Below, piece after piece: positions 16,679 through 24,738 of a stretch of 64,000 nucleotides of DNA. The notes beneath the pieces were generated by a model. The model searched no databases. It was given only the letters and a program-made list of their open reading frames with translations, and was not told the DNA's origin. Every line of letters begins with the position of its first letter. The first letter of the stretch is position 1. The stretch is from Alphaproteobacteria bacterium (lineage in GTDB: Bacteria; Pseudomonadota; Alphaproteobacteria; Reyranellales; Reyranellaceae), in NCBI GenBank assembly GCA_019635875.1, contig JAHBYP010000009.1, forward strand, positions 1-64,000, read 5' to 3'. The translations under genes were made by a program, and so were the position numbers.

Positions 16679-19202
16679 CGACGTCGAGCCTCGGGATGAT
16701 CGCCAGCACCCGCGCCGGCAGGCCCGGCGTGGCCCGCAGGTAGACCCGGCCGCCGTCGCCCCACTTCGGCTCGATCAGCACCTCGCGGTCGCCGGTGAAC
16801 AGCGCGATGGGCTCGCCGTAGGCTTCGTCCGAGCGTTCCTTGATTTCCGTGAGGCTGCTGGCGCTCGGCCCGACCAGCAGGCCGCGCGACTCGTCGACGC
16901 GCACCACCACCTGCCCGACCCGCTTGCGCCGGCCCTGCACCGTCGGCTGGCCGGCGTCGGCGTCGAGCGTCTGCAGGTCGCAATCGTAGGGCAGCCCGAC
17001 CAGGGCACGCGAGGCGGGCCGCTCCAGCGCCGCGGTGCCGTTGCCGACCACCACCTCGGGCATCTTGCTGCCGTCGGCGAAGACGTCGACCGTGCGGCCC
17101 TCCAGGTGCCACAGGCCGCCGACCGAGGATGCCAGCAGCGCCCAGTCGGCGGTGTCCGTGTCCTGCAGGGCGGCCGGGGCGTTCGTCTCGAGGCGGGCCG
17201 TCACCGTGTCGCCATCGGTGTAGGCCGTGATCGTCGCCCGCACCTTGGCGTCGCCCGAGCGCAGCTCGTAGATCCTGCCGACCGAGGCGGCGGAGAACGG
17301 CGCGTGCCCGGTGGCCTGCAAGGTCACCGAATCGCCCATGTCGTAGCCGGCGCCGGTGATCTTGAGGTAGTCGTCCGTCACCGCGTTGTTGCCGTCGTAG
17401 GCCAGCGCGCAATCGAGGAACCAGGCATCCCGCAGCTGCGAGAACATGCGCGAGGCCATGCGCTCGACGTAACGCACCGTCTGGCCGCCGACCGTGCGCG
17501 CCACGGTCATGTAGAGCACGTCCTCGCTGCCCTCGCTGATCACGCACACCGATTCGACCGTGCCATCGGTGACGTGCCGGGCCCAGGCGAAGACCTCGTG
17601 CTCGCGCATGTAGGTCAGCGCCAGCAGTACGCCGTCGTCGCGCACCGCCCACACCACCTTGTGCGGCACCTGCGCCCAGGCCCATTCCTGGATCGCGTGG
17701 CCGTCGAACAGGTGCGCGGCCATCACCGACAGGTCGACGCCGGTCCAGCCGTCCTTTTCAAACTGGTAGCGCAGGTCGCGGACGATGCTGCCCTTCTCCT
17801 GCACGAACAGGATGGAGTCGTTGACCACGATCGGCGGCACATGGTTGGCGCCGGCGTAGCTCTGCGCCCGCAGGTTCGTGTTGGCCGGCGTCAGCACGTC
17901 GGCCTGCGCGCCCGGCCAGCACATCCACTCGGCGCCCGAGGTGAAGACGATCAGCGCGCCAACCGACACCAGGTGGCGGATCTCGTTGACCTGGCGCGAG
18001 GCGATGGTGCGGGTGATGGCGTCGTCGTCCTGCGTCGGCGTGCTGACGTTCATGTTCTTGTAGGAGCCGCTGGCGGTGGCCCAGATGGTCTGCGGCTTGT
18101 TGGCCGAGCCGCCGAAGAACTTGCGCTGCTCGTGGTAGTTGACGCAGCCCGGCCATTCGCCGGCACCGTCGAAGGGGTTGCGGCTGCCCGGCGGGGCGTC
18201 CGTGGTGTCGGCCCTGATCTTGTCGTCGACGAAGCCTGTGGGGCCATCGCCGGCGTTGCCGACGAATCCATAGATGCCGTTGCGCTGCTTGTAGACGTTG
18301 TAGGAGCCCGCGCCCGCGGCGTTGGTCCAGTGCACGCTGATGAAATCGCCCGTCGCCGCGTTCCAGTCGTGCTCCTGCTTGAACGTCGCATTGCCCGCGC
18401 TCGACGGCAGCGATTCCTCACCGCTTTCGGCGTTGATCGCGGTCACGACGTAGCTCCAGGGGGCCGAGCCGCTGACCGAGGACGGCGTCGCCGTGACGCC
18501 GGTCGGTGCCGCCTGCTCCGAGGCGAAGGTGATGGTGCTGAGCGCCCATGACGCATGGCCCGAGCGCGTCAGGTCGCGCGGCGCGTAGCCGGGATGCGTC
18601 AAGGTCAGCGTGTCGGCCGACTGCGTGAATTTCAGCGTCGGCAGGTCGGCGGCGGCGTAGGGCGTGGCGAGCGTGTAGAGCCTTGCGAAGGTGCCGCCCG
18701 AGGTGAAGGCGCCGTAGCCCGAGGTGTCCACGCCCGAAAGCTGGAAGGTATCGGTGGTGGCGCCCGCGACCGTGAAGTAGCGGCCGTTGAGCTCGGTCAT
18801 GCCGCCGATGCCCGAGGCATAGACTCGGTCGCCGTTCGACCAGCCGTGCCCGGTTATCTCGATCACGCCGGAACTGGCATTCGACGCCGCGACGACGCTC
18901 TGCGCCGCTTCGGTGACATAGCCGCCATCCTTGATGACGCGCATCGTCTGGTGGCCGAACTCGAGCGCGTAGGCCTGCTCGGTGTTGAACTGGAACGGGA
19001 TCAGCCGCGAGCGCACTTCGTGGTCGATGCAGGGCCCGACCCACAGCGTGCCCGGCCGGTTCTGCGCCCCGCCCTGCGCCATGATCATCCAGTTCAGGCA
19101 GGTCGCCAGGCCGATGTGGTACTTGGCGAGATCGACGCGCGCGTGCAGCGCCGGCGCGAGCTCGCCGGCGGCGAAGGACGGCTGGATCAGCGGCGTGCCC
19201 AT
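16671..19202 (-). CDS. Tail hub/nozzle-type structural protein
   Basis: An 843-aa tail protein. Its N-terminus, PSFAAGELAPALHARVDLAK, and then LNWMIMAQGGAQNRPGT, are typical of the large tail tube or nozzle protein of non-T7 podophages. Near residues 110-174 is a small beta module (ITGHGWSNGDRVYASG, RYFTV, DTFQLSGVD) like the FCCH-type inserts of phage proteins. The rest is beta-rich. I set the start at 19202, which has GGGGGAG five bases upstream; the longer frame to 19514 overlaps the tail tubular A gene. It lies downstream of the gp11-like gene, as gp12 does in T7. Confidence 0.8.
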   Translation of the reverse strand: MGTPLIQPSFAAGELAPALHARVDLAKYHIGLATCLNWMIMAQGGAQNRPGTLWVGPCIDHEVRSRLIPFQFNTEQAYALEFGHQTMRVIKDGGYVTEAAQSVVAASNASSGVIEITGHGWSNGDRVYASGIGGMTELNGRYFTVAGATTDTFQLSGVDTSGYGAFTSGGTFARLYTLATPYAAADLPTLKFTQSADTLTLTHPGYAPRDLTRSGHASWALSTITFASEQAAPTGVTATPSSVSGSAPWSYVVTAINAESGEESLPSSAGNATFKQEHDWNAATGDFISVHWTNAAGAGSYNVYKQRNGIYGFVGNAGDGPTGFVDDKIRADTTDAPPGSRNPFDGAGEWPGCVNYHEQRKFFGGSANKPQTIWATASGSYKNMNVSTPTQDDDAITRTIASRQVNEIRHLVSVGALIVFTSGAEWMCWPGAQADVLTPANTNLRAQSYAGANHVPPIVVNDSILFVQEKGSIVRDLRYQFEKDGWTGVDLSVMAAHLFDGHAIQEWAWAQVPHKVVWAVRDDGVLLALTYMREHEVFAWARHVTDGTVESVCVISEGSEDVLYMTVARTVGGQTVRYVERMASRMFSQLRDAWFLDCALAYDGNNAVTDDYLKITGAGYDMGDSVTLQATGHAPFSAASVGRIYELRSGDAKVRATITAYTDGDTVTARLETNAPAALQDTDTADWALLASSVGGLWHLEGRTVDVFADGSKMPEVVVGNGTAALERPASRALVGLPYDCDLQTLDADAGQPTVQGRRKRVGQVVVRVDESRGLLVGPSASSLTEIKERSDEAYGEPIALFTGDREVLIEPKWGDGGRVYLRATPGLPARVLAIIPRLDVGG

Positions 19203-19215
19203 GACTTGCTCCCCC

Positions 19216-19833
19216 TCAGCCCGAGTAGCCGCGCGCCTGCAGGAAGTCGGGCACCTGATGATCGGTGGTCCAGACGCCTTCGTTGGCCTCGCTCGCCATC
19301 GCCTCGGCGATCCTCGCCTGCGCGCGGCGCGCGACGGCGTCGGCCAGCGACTCCTTGTTGGTGATCGGCAGCGCGATCGCTTCCGCCAGCCGCCACGACA
19401 GCGCCTTGACGAATCCGGCACTGAAAAGCTCGCTGTTCTCGACGATGCGCGTGTAGACGCCCTCGGCCTGCGACTGGTTGGTGAATATCGCCACCACGTC
19501 GTTGCCGCTGCCATCGGCGATGCCGCCGAGCTGCCAGTCGACAGGCGCGCCGGTCAGCCGCGGCCCGGACCAGATGCCCCGGAAGCGCGCGCACTTGTTG
19601 GGCACGCTGTAGACGTAGCTCCAGCCGGTCGGCGCGGTCTCGCTGCGCAGGGCCAGGGTCTCGACCCGGCGCGCGAAGTTCCAATCGAACTCCCGCAGCA
19701 GCTCGTCCCTGACCTGCGTGTAGTTGGCCTTGCAGATCCGCGCCTCGACGCTCGCCTCGTCGAGAGAGGCGATGGTGTCGCGCGTGCCCAGTCGGGAAAG
19801 CGCGAGGTTGCAGATGGCGACGATGGAAGCCAT
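19216..19833 (-). CDS. Tail tubular protein A (T7 gp11-like)
   Basis: A 205-aa protein with the pattern of podovirus tail tubular protein A: ICNLALSRLGTRDTIASLDE at the start, RDELLREFDWNFARR, then WSYVYSVPNKCARFRGIW. This protein forms the adaptor ring below the portal. GGAGTAGGG precedes the ATG, a Shine-Dalgarno form shared with other virion genes here. It lies directly upstream of the hub/nozzle gene with a 13-base gap. Confidence 0.85.
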   Translation of the reverse strand: MASIVAICNLALSRLGTRDTIASLDEASVEARICKANYTQVRDELLREFDWNFARRVETLALRSETAPTGWSYVYSVPNKCARFRGIWSGPRLTGAPVDWQLGGIADGSGNDVVAIFTNQSQAEGVYTRIVENSELFSAGFVKALSWRLAEAIALPITNKESLADAVARRAQARIAEAMASEANEGVWTTDHQVPDFLQARGYSG

Positions 19834-19837
19834 GGCC

Positions 19838-20077
19838 CTACTCCATCCGCTCGCGCCACGCCCGCAGCCGGCAGGTCGCGCCGCACGGCTCTGCCGGGCG
19901 CACGCTCTGAATCGCCACCGCCTCGGCCGGCGTCGGACAGAGTCCCGTGCTCATCGGCTCCCAGCCGGCGCGGTAGACCATGCGACCGTCCGGCATCGGC
20001 TCGAAGCAGCCGGCCATGCCGCCGCGGTCGGGACCGCACGCGGTAAGCGCGAGCAGCAAGAGCGCGGCGCGGGTCAT
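19838..20077 (-). CDS. Small putative lipoprotein
   Basis: A 79-aa protein with a short signal peptide and lipobox (LLLLALTAC, Cys near residue 14). The rest is cysteine-containing and has no recognised domain. It overlaps the upstream 145-aa gene by four bases and ends just before the gp11-like gene, so it is part of the structural operon, an unusual place for a lipoprotein. It could act in superinfection exclusion or lysis, but nothing in the sequence shows which. Confidence 0.55.
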   Translation of the reverse strand: MTRAALLLLALTACGPDRGGMAGCFEPMPDGRMVYRAGWEPMSTGLCPTPAEAVAIQSVRPAEPCGATCRLRAWRERME

Positions 20078-20511
20078 AGCGCCGCGAGATCGGCGCGAAC
20101 CGCCGTCACGTCGGTGATGGCCTGCGCCACCGAACTGCCGCCTTCGTCATCGCCGAGATCGCTCAGGATGCTGACGATGTCCGTGTTGGCCTGATCCAGT
20201 CCGGCGATGAAGGCGGTCAGGGTCGCGTCGGCGGCGGCCACGTTGACGCCAGCCATGATGGCGCTCATGGCCTCCAGCAGCAGGCCCTCCAGCATCGCGA
20301 TAACGGTTGAAACCGAGTCGCCGCCGGTGTCGGCGCCCAGCGCCGCCAGCGACGTCGCGGCGGCAGTCGCCTGCGTGATGATGTCGTCCTGCTTGGCCGT
20401 GGTGGCGAGACCTTCGGAGTCGATGGAAACACCCGCCACCACTACCGGCAGTGGGTTATCCTCGCTGACGACGGTCGGCGTGGCCTCGGAAGTAAGGAAT
20501 TCGATCTGCAT
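20074..20511 (-). CDS. Hypothetical virion-region protein with LATTAKQDDI motif
   Basis: A 145-aa acidic, Ala/Thr/Ile-rich protein. LATTAKQDDIITQ is a pattern often seen in phage structural proteins; the rest is a series of amphipathic helices. GGAGTAGCGTA stands directly before the ATG, exactly as before the tail fibre gene. It probably belongs to the virion or its assembly, given its place between head and tail genes. No enzyme motif is visible. Confidence 0.6.
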   Translation of the reverse strand: MQIEFLTSEATPTVVSEDNPLPVVVAGVSIDSEGLATTAKQDDIITQATAAATSLAALGADTGGDSVSTVIAMLEGLLLEAMSAIMAGVNVAAADATLTAFIAGLDQANTDIVSILSDLGDDEGGSSVAQAITDVTAVRADLAAL

Positions 20512-20544
20512 TACGCTACTCCTGCTGATCGAGAGAGGCCCGCG

Positions 20545-21015
20545 TCAGGCGGCCTTGGGCACGCCCATGCGGCGGGCGATTTCGGCCTTGATGAACTCGG
20601 TCGAGGCGGCAGCCGTGTTCACCGTGTCCGGCGCGCCCAGCTTGCTCGCCAGCAGGATGATCGAGCCGGCGTTGCCCTTCTCCCAGCCATCGGGGATCGG
20701 CACCACGGCCGCGGGCTGCGGCGGCGTGAACGGCGCGGGCACCGGCGTCGAGCCGGGCGGCGGCATGAAGACCTCGACCTCGCCGCCGGCCAGCGAATCG
20801 CGGCGCGCGACGGCGGTCTGCATCGTAATGCCCTTGCTCTTGAAGTAGGCGGCCTGCCGGCGCTCGCCGTCGGCGTCGGTCGGCACCATCTCGAGCCCGG
20901 GGTTGCCGGCATACTCGACGAACACCTCGGTCTCCGGCGGCACGACGCGCATGACACCGTCGACGTAGCTGGTGGCCTTCAGGCGGTAGCGGCAGGGCTT
21001 TTCGTAGACGCTCAT
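20545..21015 (-). CDS. Hypothetical structural-operon protein
   Basis: A 156-aa protein starting MSVYEKPCRYRLKATSYVDG. The first half looks beta-rich (EVFVEYAGNPGLEMVP), followed by a proline-rich linker and a C-terminal helix (TEFIKAEIARRMG). It follows a probable terminator placed after the cement gene. It may be a head completion or decoration protein by position only. Confidence 0.6.
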   Translation of the reverse strand: MSVYEKPCRYRLKATSYVDGVMRVVPPETEVFVEYAGNPGLEMVPTDADGERRQAAYFKSKGITMQTAVARRDSLAGGEVEVFMPPPGSTPVPAPFTPPQPAAVVPIPDGWEKGNAGSIILLASKLGAPDTVNTAAASTEFIKAEIARRMGVPKAA

Positions 21016-21025
21016 GGTTCACCTC

Positions 21026-21084
21026 GGAAAAATCCGCCGCCGGCCCGCCAGGGAGGAGAGGATTGGCGTAGCGGCCGGCGGCGG
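21026..21084 (-). terminator. Rho-independent terminator after the capsid cement gene
   Basis: On the minus strand a perfect 12-bp inverted repeat (CCGCCGCCGGCC at 21034-21045 against GGCCGGCGGCGG at 21073-21084) is followed by ATTTTT. The loop is 27 bases, longer than usual. It begins 12 bases after the stop of the Bbp16-like gene and would lower transcription of tail genes relative to capsid and cement genes. Confidence 0.65.
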
Positions 21085-21095
21085 TCGGAGAAGGC

Positions 21096-21530
21096 TCAGA
21101 AGCCGGTGGTGAGCAGGCCGCTGGCGTAGTGCGCCTGGGCCTGACGATCGCGCAGCAGGCCGGCGCGGACGGCGCCCGCCGTGAAGTCGGTCGTGCCCGG
21201 CGTGTAGTAGAGCCGGAGGTAGCGCTGTACGCCGGCCGGCAGCTTCCACTTGGCGATCTCGTAGCCCGCCACCAGCGACGCCTTGGCGACGCCGGAGATG
21301 GACTGGAGCGTGACCGCCGTCGCGAAGCTCGACTGCGTGTCGGTCTGCAGCGCCACGGCCAGGGTGGACGAGCCGCCCGAGAGCATGGCCGTGGTGACGC
21401 CGAGGAACACCTCCATCGGCTCGCCGACGCCGATGTCGCGCGACACGCCAAGGTCGATGTAGTCGGTGGAGGCCGCCGAGTCGGTGATGGCCTGGTCGTT
21501 GCTGAAGAGGTTTTCCTTGTCGAAGATCAT
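21096..21530 (-). CDS. Capsid cement protein, Bbp16-like
   Basis: A 144-aa protein. The N-terminus, MIFDKENLFSNDQAITDSA, then TDYIDLGV, matches the Bbp16 family of Bordetella phage BPP-1, whose members decorate and stabilise the capsid. The body is beta-rich. The start at 21530 is preceded by GGAGTACCGTCC. It lies directly after the major capsid gene, as in BPP-1-like phages, and ahead of a strong terminator, consistent with high expression. Confidence 0.85.
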   Translation of the reverse strand: MIFDKENLFSNDQAITDSAASTDYIDLGVSRDIGVGEPMEVFLGVTTAMLSGGSSTLAVALQTDTQSSFATAVTLQSISGVAKASLVAGYEIAKWKLPAGVQRYLRLYYTPGTTDFTAGAVRAGLLRDRQAQAHYASGLLTTGF

Positions 21531-21567
21531 GGACGGTACTCCGTGAATGGGTTGCGCCGAGGGCCGG

Positions 21568-22551
21568 TCAGGAGACGGTCGACTCGGTGTTGAGGATCGC
21601 ATCGCAGGTGCGCAGCGGGATGCCCTGGAACGAGGTGCGCTGCTTGCCGTCGATCTCGTCGAACTTCAGCGCCAGCGTCGTCTTGTTGATCGCCTGGATG
21701 TCGAACCAGGTCCGCATGGCGCGGTTCATGTAGAACACCGGGCGGCCCATGCCCATCATCGGGATCTTGTTGATCGCCCTGATCATGTAGTTCATCAGGT
21801 TGATCGGCGTTGAGCCGGCGATGTCGCTGAGGTCGATGTTGCAGATGCGCACGACGTAGCGCCAGTCGCGCAGCGTCAGGCCCGCATCCCACTTGAAGTG
21901 CGTGCGATACGCCTCGTACTGGTTGCCGGCGGCGTCGAGCACCGTCTGCTGGCCCTTGTCGTTGTGCTGCAGGCCGGCCTTGCTGCCCTTGGGGAAGATG
22001 CCGTGACAGCTCTGATCGCCCCACACGACGAGCCAGATCGAGGTGTTGTCCGAGCCCGAGCCGCCCGCCTTGATGACGTTCGTGCCGTTGCCGGCGGTGC
22101 TGAGGTTGTAGCGCGGCTCCAGCCCGGTGATGCGTTCGGGGTTCGTGGCCTGGTTGCCGTAGAACAGCGCCGTGGCGAGCTGCTGGTTCATGCCTTCGAT
22201 GAAGGCGCGGTCCTCGCTCAGCCGGAACTCGGCGGTGTTGCCGTTGAGATCGGCCAGCGCCTTGTCGATCTCGCTGTAGACCTCCAGCATGCCGCAGGCG
22301 TCGTCGACCTGCGCCGTCGTGCTCTTGGTCTTGGGGACGCCGTAGTTCAGCAGGCGCCAGGTGGCGGACGGCAGGCCTGTGCGGACCGTAGTGCGGTGGC
22401 CGGTCGGCAGGTTGCCTTCCATCCACAGCATGTCGGTGAGGATTTCGTTGGTCTGCCCGAGCAGCTCGACGATCTTGCTGATCTTGCCATCCGGGTCCGA
22501 GCGCTTCGCGTGGTCCGCGAGCGTCAGGGCAGTGGTGCCGATAGCGGCCAT
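21568..22551 (-). CDS. Major capsid protein (Bbp17-like)
   Basis: A 327-aa HK97-fold-type major capsid protein of the BPP-1 group. Typical segments are TLADHAKRSDPDG at the start, ILTDMLWMEGNLPTGHRTTV, FYGNQATNPERITGLEPRY, and the C-terminal KFDEIDGKQRTSFQGIPLR. GGAGTACCCACC precedes the ATG. It sits between the scaffold and the cement protein, the standard order. Confidence 0.88.
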   Translation of the reverse strand: MAAIGTTALTLADHAKRSDPDGKISKIVELLGQTNEILTDMLWMEGNLPTGHRTTVRTGLPSATWRLLNYGVPKTKSTTAQVDDACGMLEVYSEIDKALADLNGNTAEFRLSEDRAFIEGMNQQLATALFYGNQATNPERITGLEPRYNLSTAGNGTNVIKAGGSGSDNTSIWLVVWGDQSCHGIFPKGSKAGLQHNDKGQQTVLDAAGNQYEAYRTHFKWDAGLTLRDWRYVVRICNIDLSDIAGSTPINLMNYMIRAINKIPMMGMGRPVFYMNRAMRTWFDIQAINKTTLALKFDEIDGKQRTSFQGIPLRTCDAILNTESTVS

Positions 22552-22590
22552 TGGTGGGTACTCCTACTCAACTCGTGCTGGCGGCCGGCC

Positions 22591-23280
22591 TCAGCCGGCC
22601 TTGCTCTGGTTGGGATACAGCGTCTCGGCGGCGCTCTTCTCGGCAGCGGCGGGGCCGCCGGCGAGCACGAGCTTGTCCTCCGAGATCGCTTTGCCCACGT
22701 TGACGACGAAGCGCACGATGTCGGGGTGATTCCCCGCGCCCGTGACCATCATCGCCTGACGCAGGCCGGGTGGGCCGAAGCGATCCATGGCCTTGCCAGC
22801 AGCGGATATCGACTCATCGAATCGATCACCGCCGATGTCCTTGTCGGCCTTGACCTCGCCTTTCCACTTCTCCTGCAGGTCGCCCCAGGCCTTCGCCTGA
22901 GCCTCGCTGAAGCTGTTGATCTTGCCGGTGTAGAAATCGACGAGCTGCTGCGCCTGTTCCTGCGGCAGCTTCATGCCGGCGAACAGAGTCTTGGCCTCGC
23001 CGAGCGTCGCGGCGTCCACCTCGACGCCTTCCGGCAGCTTGAAGTCCTGATACTCGATGGGCTTGTCGGCGTCGGCGGCCTTCGTGTCTTTTGACTCCGT
23101 GCCAGCCTTGTCCCCTGTTGCAGCCTTCGACGTCTCGGCTTCCGTGCCGGCGGTCGCCTTGGTCTCGGTCGCCGTCTGCTCTGCAGCGGTCACGGCCGCA
23201 TTGCCCAGCACGTTGTCGGCGGTCGCCGTCGTGGTCGCCTGCGTCTCGGTTGCGGTCGTGGTCGTGGTCTCGCCACTCAT
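22591..23280 (-). CDS. Scaffolding / capsid assembly protein
   Basis: A 229-aa acidic protein. The first 75 residues are Thr/Ala-rich low complexity. The C-terminal half is helical with the pattern of phage scaffold proteins (GVEVDAATLGEAKTLFAGMK, LPQEQAQQLVDFY) and ends HPDIVRFVVNVGKAISEDK. Scaffolds guide procapsid assembly and are lost from the mature head. It lies directly upstream of the capsid gene. Its Shine-Dalgarno GGAGTAG contains the stop codon of the methyltransferase gene, so the two are coupled. Confidence 0.82.
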   Translation of the reverse strand: MSGETTTTTATETQATTTATADNVLGNAAVTAAEQTATETKATAGTEAETSKAATGDKAGTESKDTKAADADKPIEYQDFKLPEGVEVDAATLGEAKTLFAGMKLPQEQAQQLVDFYTGKINSFSEAQAKAWGDLQEKWKGEVKADKDIGGDRFDESISAAGKAMDRFGPPGLRQAMMVTGAGNHPDIVRFVVNVGKAISEDKLVLAGGPAAAEKSAAETLYPNQSKAG

Positions 23281-23283
23281 GCT

Positions 23284-23823
23284 CTACTCCTTGCGCGCCC
23301 GAAGCGCGAAGCGGTGTCCATTGCCGTCGTCTTCCGACGCGACAATCTCGAAATCGCCGCGATACACGGCGCGGTAGTCGGCCATCGGCGTGACGCCCAC
23401 CTGCTTCTCGTACTCGCCGCGATCGAGGAACGTCAGCGACGCCGGCGGGATCACGCGCGTATGGCCGGGATCGCCCCAGGCCCACGGGCTCGACAGGCTG
23501 GGCACCGTGGCGAACAGCACGCCGCCGGGCTTGAGGATCCGATGCAGCTCGTCGAACTGGCCGAAGAAGAACCGCCAATCGCCTTGCGAGCCGCAGTGCT
23601 CGAGCACCTCGTAGGCGGCGATCTCGTCGAAGGTGTCGGCGCGGAACGGATACGGCAGCACGTTGAGGTCGTGCAGCACGTCGCAGCCGGTGGCCGGGTC
23701 GATGTCGAGCGTGACCAGATGGCCCCACTCCGGCCAGTCGCCGGGCAGGCCGATGCGCCGGTCGCGCCGGTTGCCGCAGCCCAGCAGCAGCGAGCGCTTG
23801 ACGGAGGTCGCCGCGTCAAGCAT
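23284..23823 (-). CDS. Class I SAM-dependent methyltransferase
   Basis: A 179-aa methyltransferase-fold protein. Motif I is LLLGCGNRRDRR, an acidic loop follows (VTLDIDPATGCDVLHD), and then DEIAAYEVLEHCG and ELHRILKPGGVLFATVPSL. This is the layout of Methyltransf_11-type enzymes, which act on small molecules or sugars more often than on DNA; no DNA-methylase motif is present. It lies in the head gene cassette with a glycosyltransferase-like gene two genes upstream. The substrate is unknown. Confidence 0.82.
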   Translation of the reverse strand: MLDAATSVKRSLLLGCGNRRDRRIGLPGDWPEWGHLVTLDIDPATGCDVLHDLNVLPYPFRADTFDEIAAYEVLEHCGSQGDWRFFFGQFDELHRILKPGGVLFATVPSLSSPWAWGDPGHTRVIPPASLTFLDRGEYEKQVGVTPMADYRAVYRGDFEIVASEDDGNGHRFALRARKE

Positions 23824-24133
23824 CGGCGTTCTCCTCGGTCATCGTCTTGAAGTGGTCCGGGCACACGCGCTGGAGCTGGGCCAGCAGCCGCAGGCCGACG
23901 TTGCGCTCGCCCTCGTGGAAGTACGTCATGTGCGGATCGCCCGAGCGCGCCGACGTGCGATACAGCCCGCAGGCGCCCAGCATGTCCCACACCCAGGCGC
24001 GGCCCTGCTTGTGCGACATGAAGGCCATGATCGCGGCGTCGAGTTCCTTCTGCCGGTCCTTCGCCGAGCGGGCACGGTCCTGCACCTGCTTCTGGTCGGC
24101 GACGTCGAGCGGGGTTCTCGGTTCGGCGCTCAT
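23816..24133 (-). CDS. Conserved podophage protein (105 aa)
   Basis: A short protein with the conserved core of a family often found near the portal gene of podophages: AAIMAFMSHKQGRAWVWDML, then CGLYRTSARSGD, then RNVGLRLLAQLQRVCP. Function is unknown. I use the ATG at 24133, which overlaps the glycosyltransferase stop by four bases. Its own stop overlaps the methyltransferase start by eight bases, so three genes are tightly linked. Confidence 0.75.
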   Translation of the reverse strand: MSAEPRTPLDVADQKQVQDRARSAKDRQKELDAAIMAFMSHKQGRAWVWDMLGACGLYRTSARSGDPHMTYFHEGERNVGLRLLAQLQRVCPDHFKTMTEENADA

Positions 24134-24738
24134 GCCGCCCTCGCCGTCGCTTCCGGCAGCGGCTCGACGCGATGCGTCACGCAGCCGATGTGGCCGACCT
24201 GCGTCGTCAGCCAGTCGTCGCACAGCACGCGGTAGCCGGCCTCGCGCGCGCGCTCGAAGAACCAGCGGTCCTCGCCCGTCTCGCGGCCGGGCGTCTCGTC
24301 GAAGTTGAACCACGGCTCCGGCACGTCGGCGAAGACCCTCATCGACACCAGCACGCAGCCCATGCCGAGATAGCCCATCGCGGTCATGTCTTCGGGCACG
24401 CCGGCCTGATCCGGCAACATCGGGCCGATCACGCTGCCCTTGGGATCGTTGCGCCGGCGATAGGTCGCGCCGACGATCGGCTCGTTGTGCGACAGCAGCC
24501 GGTCGATCGTGTCGGGCGGGAACGTCATGTCGGAGTCGAACCACAGCGCCCAGTCTGCGCGGCGCTCCAGCGCCCGGCGCACCAGGTTGTTGCGGCTGCG
24601 GGCGAGGTTGCTCGACCGCTCGTTCATGATGTCGATCACCCGGGCAGAGCGCGAGCAGCGCACCACCGCGGCCAGCGACAGCGCGAAGTCGGCGTGCAGC
24701 AGGTCGCCCGAGGGGATCAGAATTGCGACATGACTCAT
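24130..24738 (-). CDS. GT-A-type glycosyltransferase-like protein
   Basis: A 202-aa protein resembling family 2 glycosyltransferases. The acidic metal-binding motif is in ALWFDSDMTFPPDTIDRLL, and the flanking segments RSRNNLVRRALER and VGATYRRRN fit the nucleotide-sugar-binding half of the fold. The C-terminal GEDRWFFERAREAGYRVLC carries the acidic ED residues often used as catalytic base. The protein is short, so it probably has only the core domain. It lies between portal and scaffold genes with four-base overlaps. It may modify a virion protein or a host surface sugar. Confidence 0.75.
   Translation of the reverse strand: MSHVAILIPSGDLLHADFALSLAAVVRCSRSARVIDIMNERSSNLARSRNNLVRRALERRADWALWFDSDMTFPPDTIDRLLSHNEPIVGATYRRRNDPKGSVIGPMLPDQAGVPEDMTAMGYLGMGCVLVSMRVFADVPEPWFNFDETPGRETGEDRWFFERAREAGYRVLCDDWLTTQVGHIGCVTHRVEPLPEATARAA

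Noticed and set aside
16650..18551. 633-aa plus-strand ORF opposite the tail hub gene
   Set aside because: Shadow frame with no motif and no ribosome site; the minus-strand gene has the family N-terminus.
22583..22600. GGCCGGC / GCCGGCC hairpin at the end of the scaffold gene as a terminator
   Set aside because: No T-run follows on the minus strand, and it would cut off the capsid gene.
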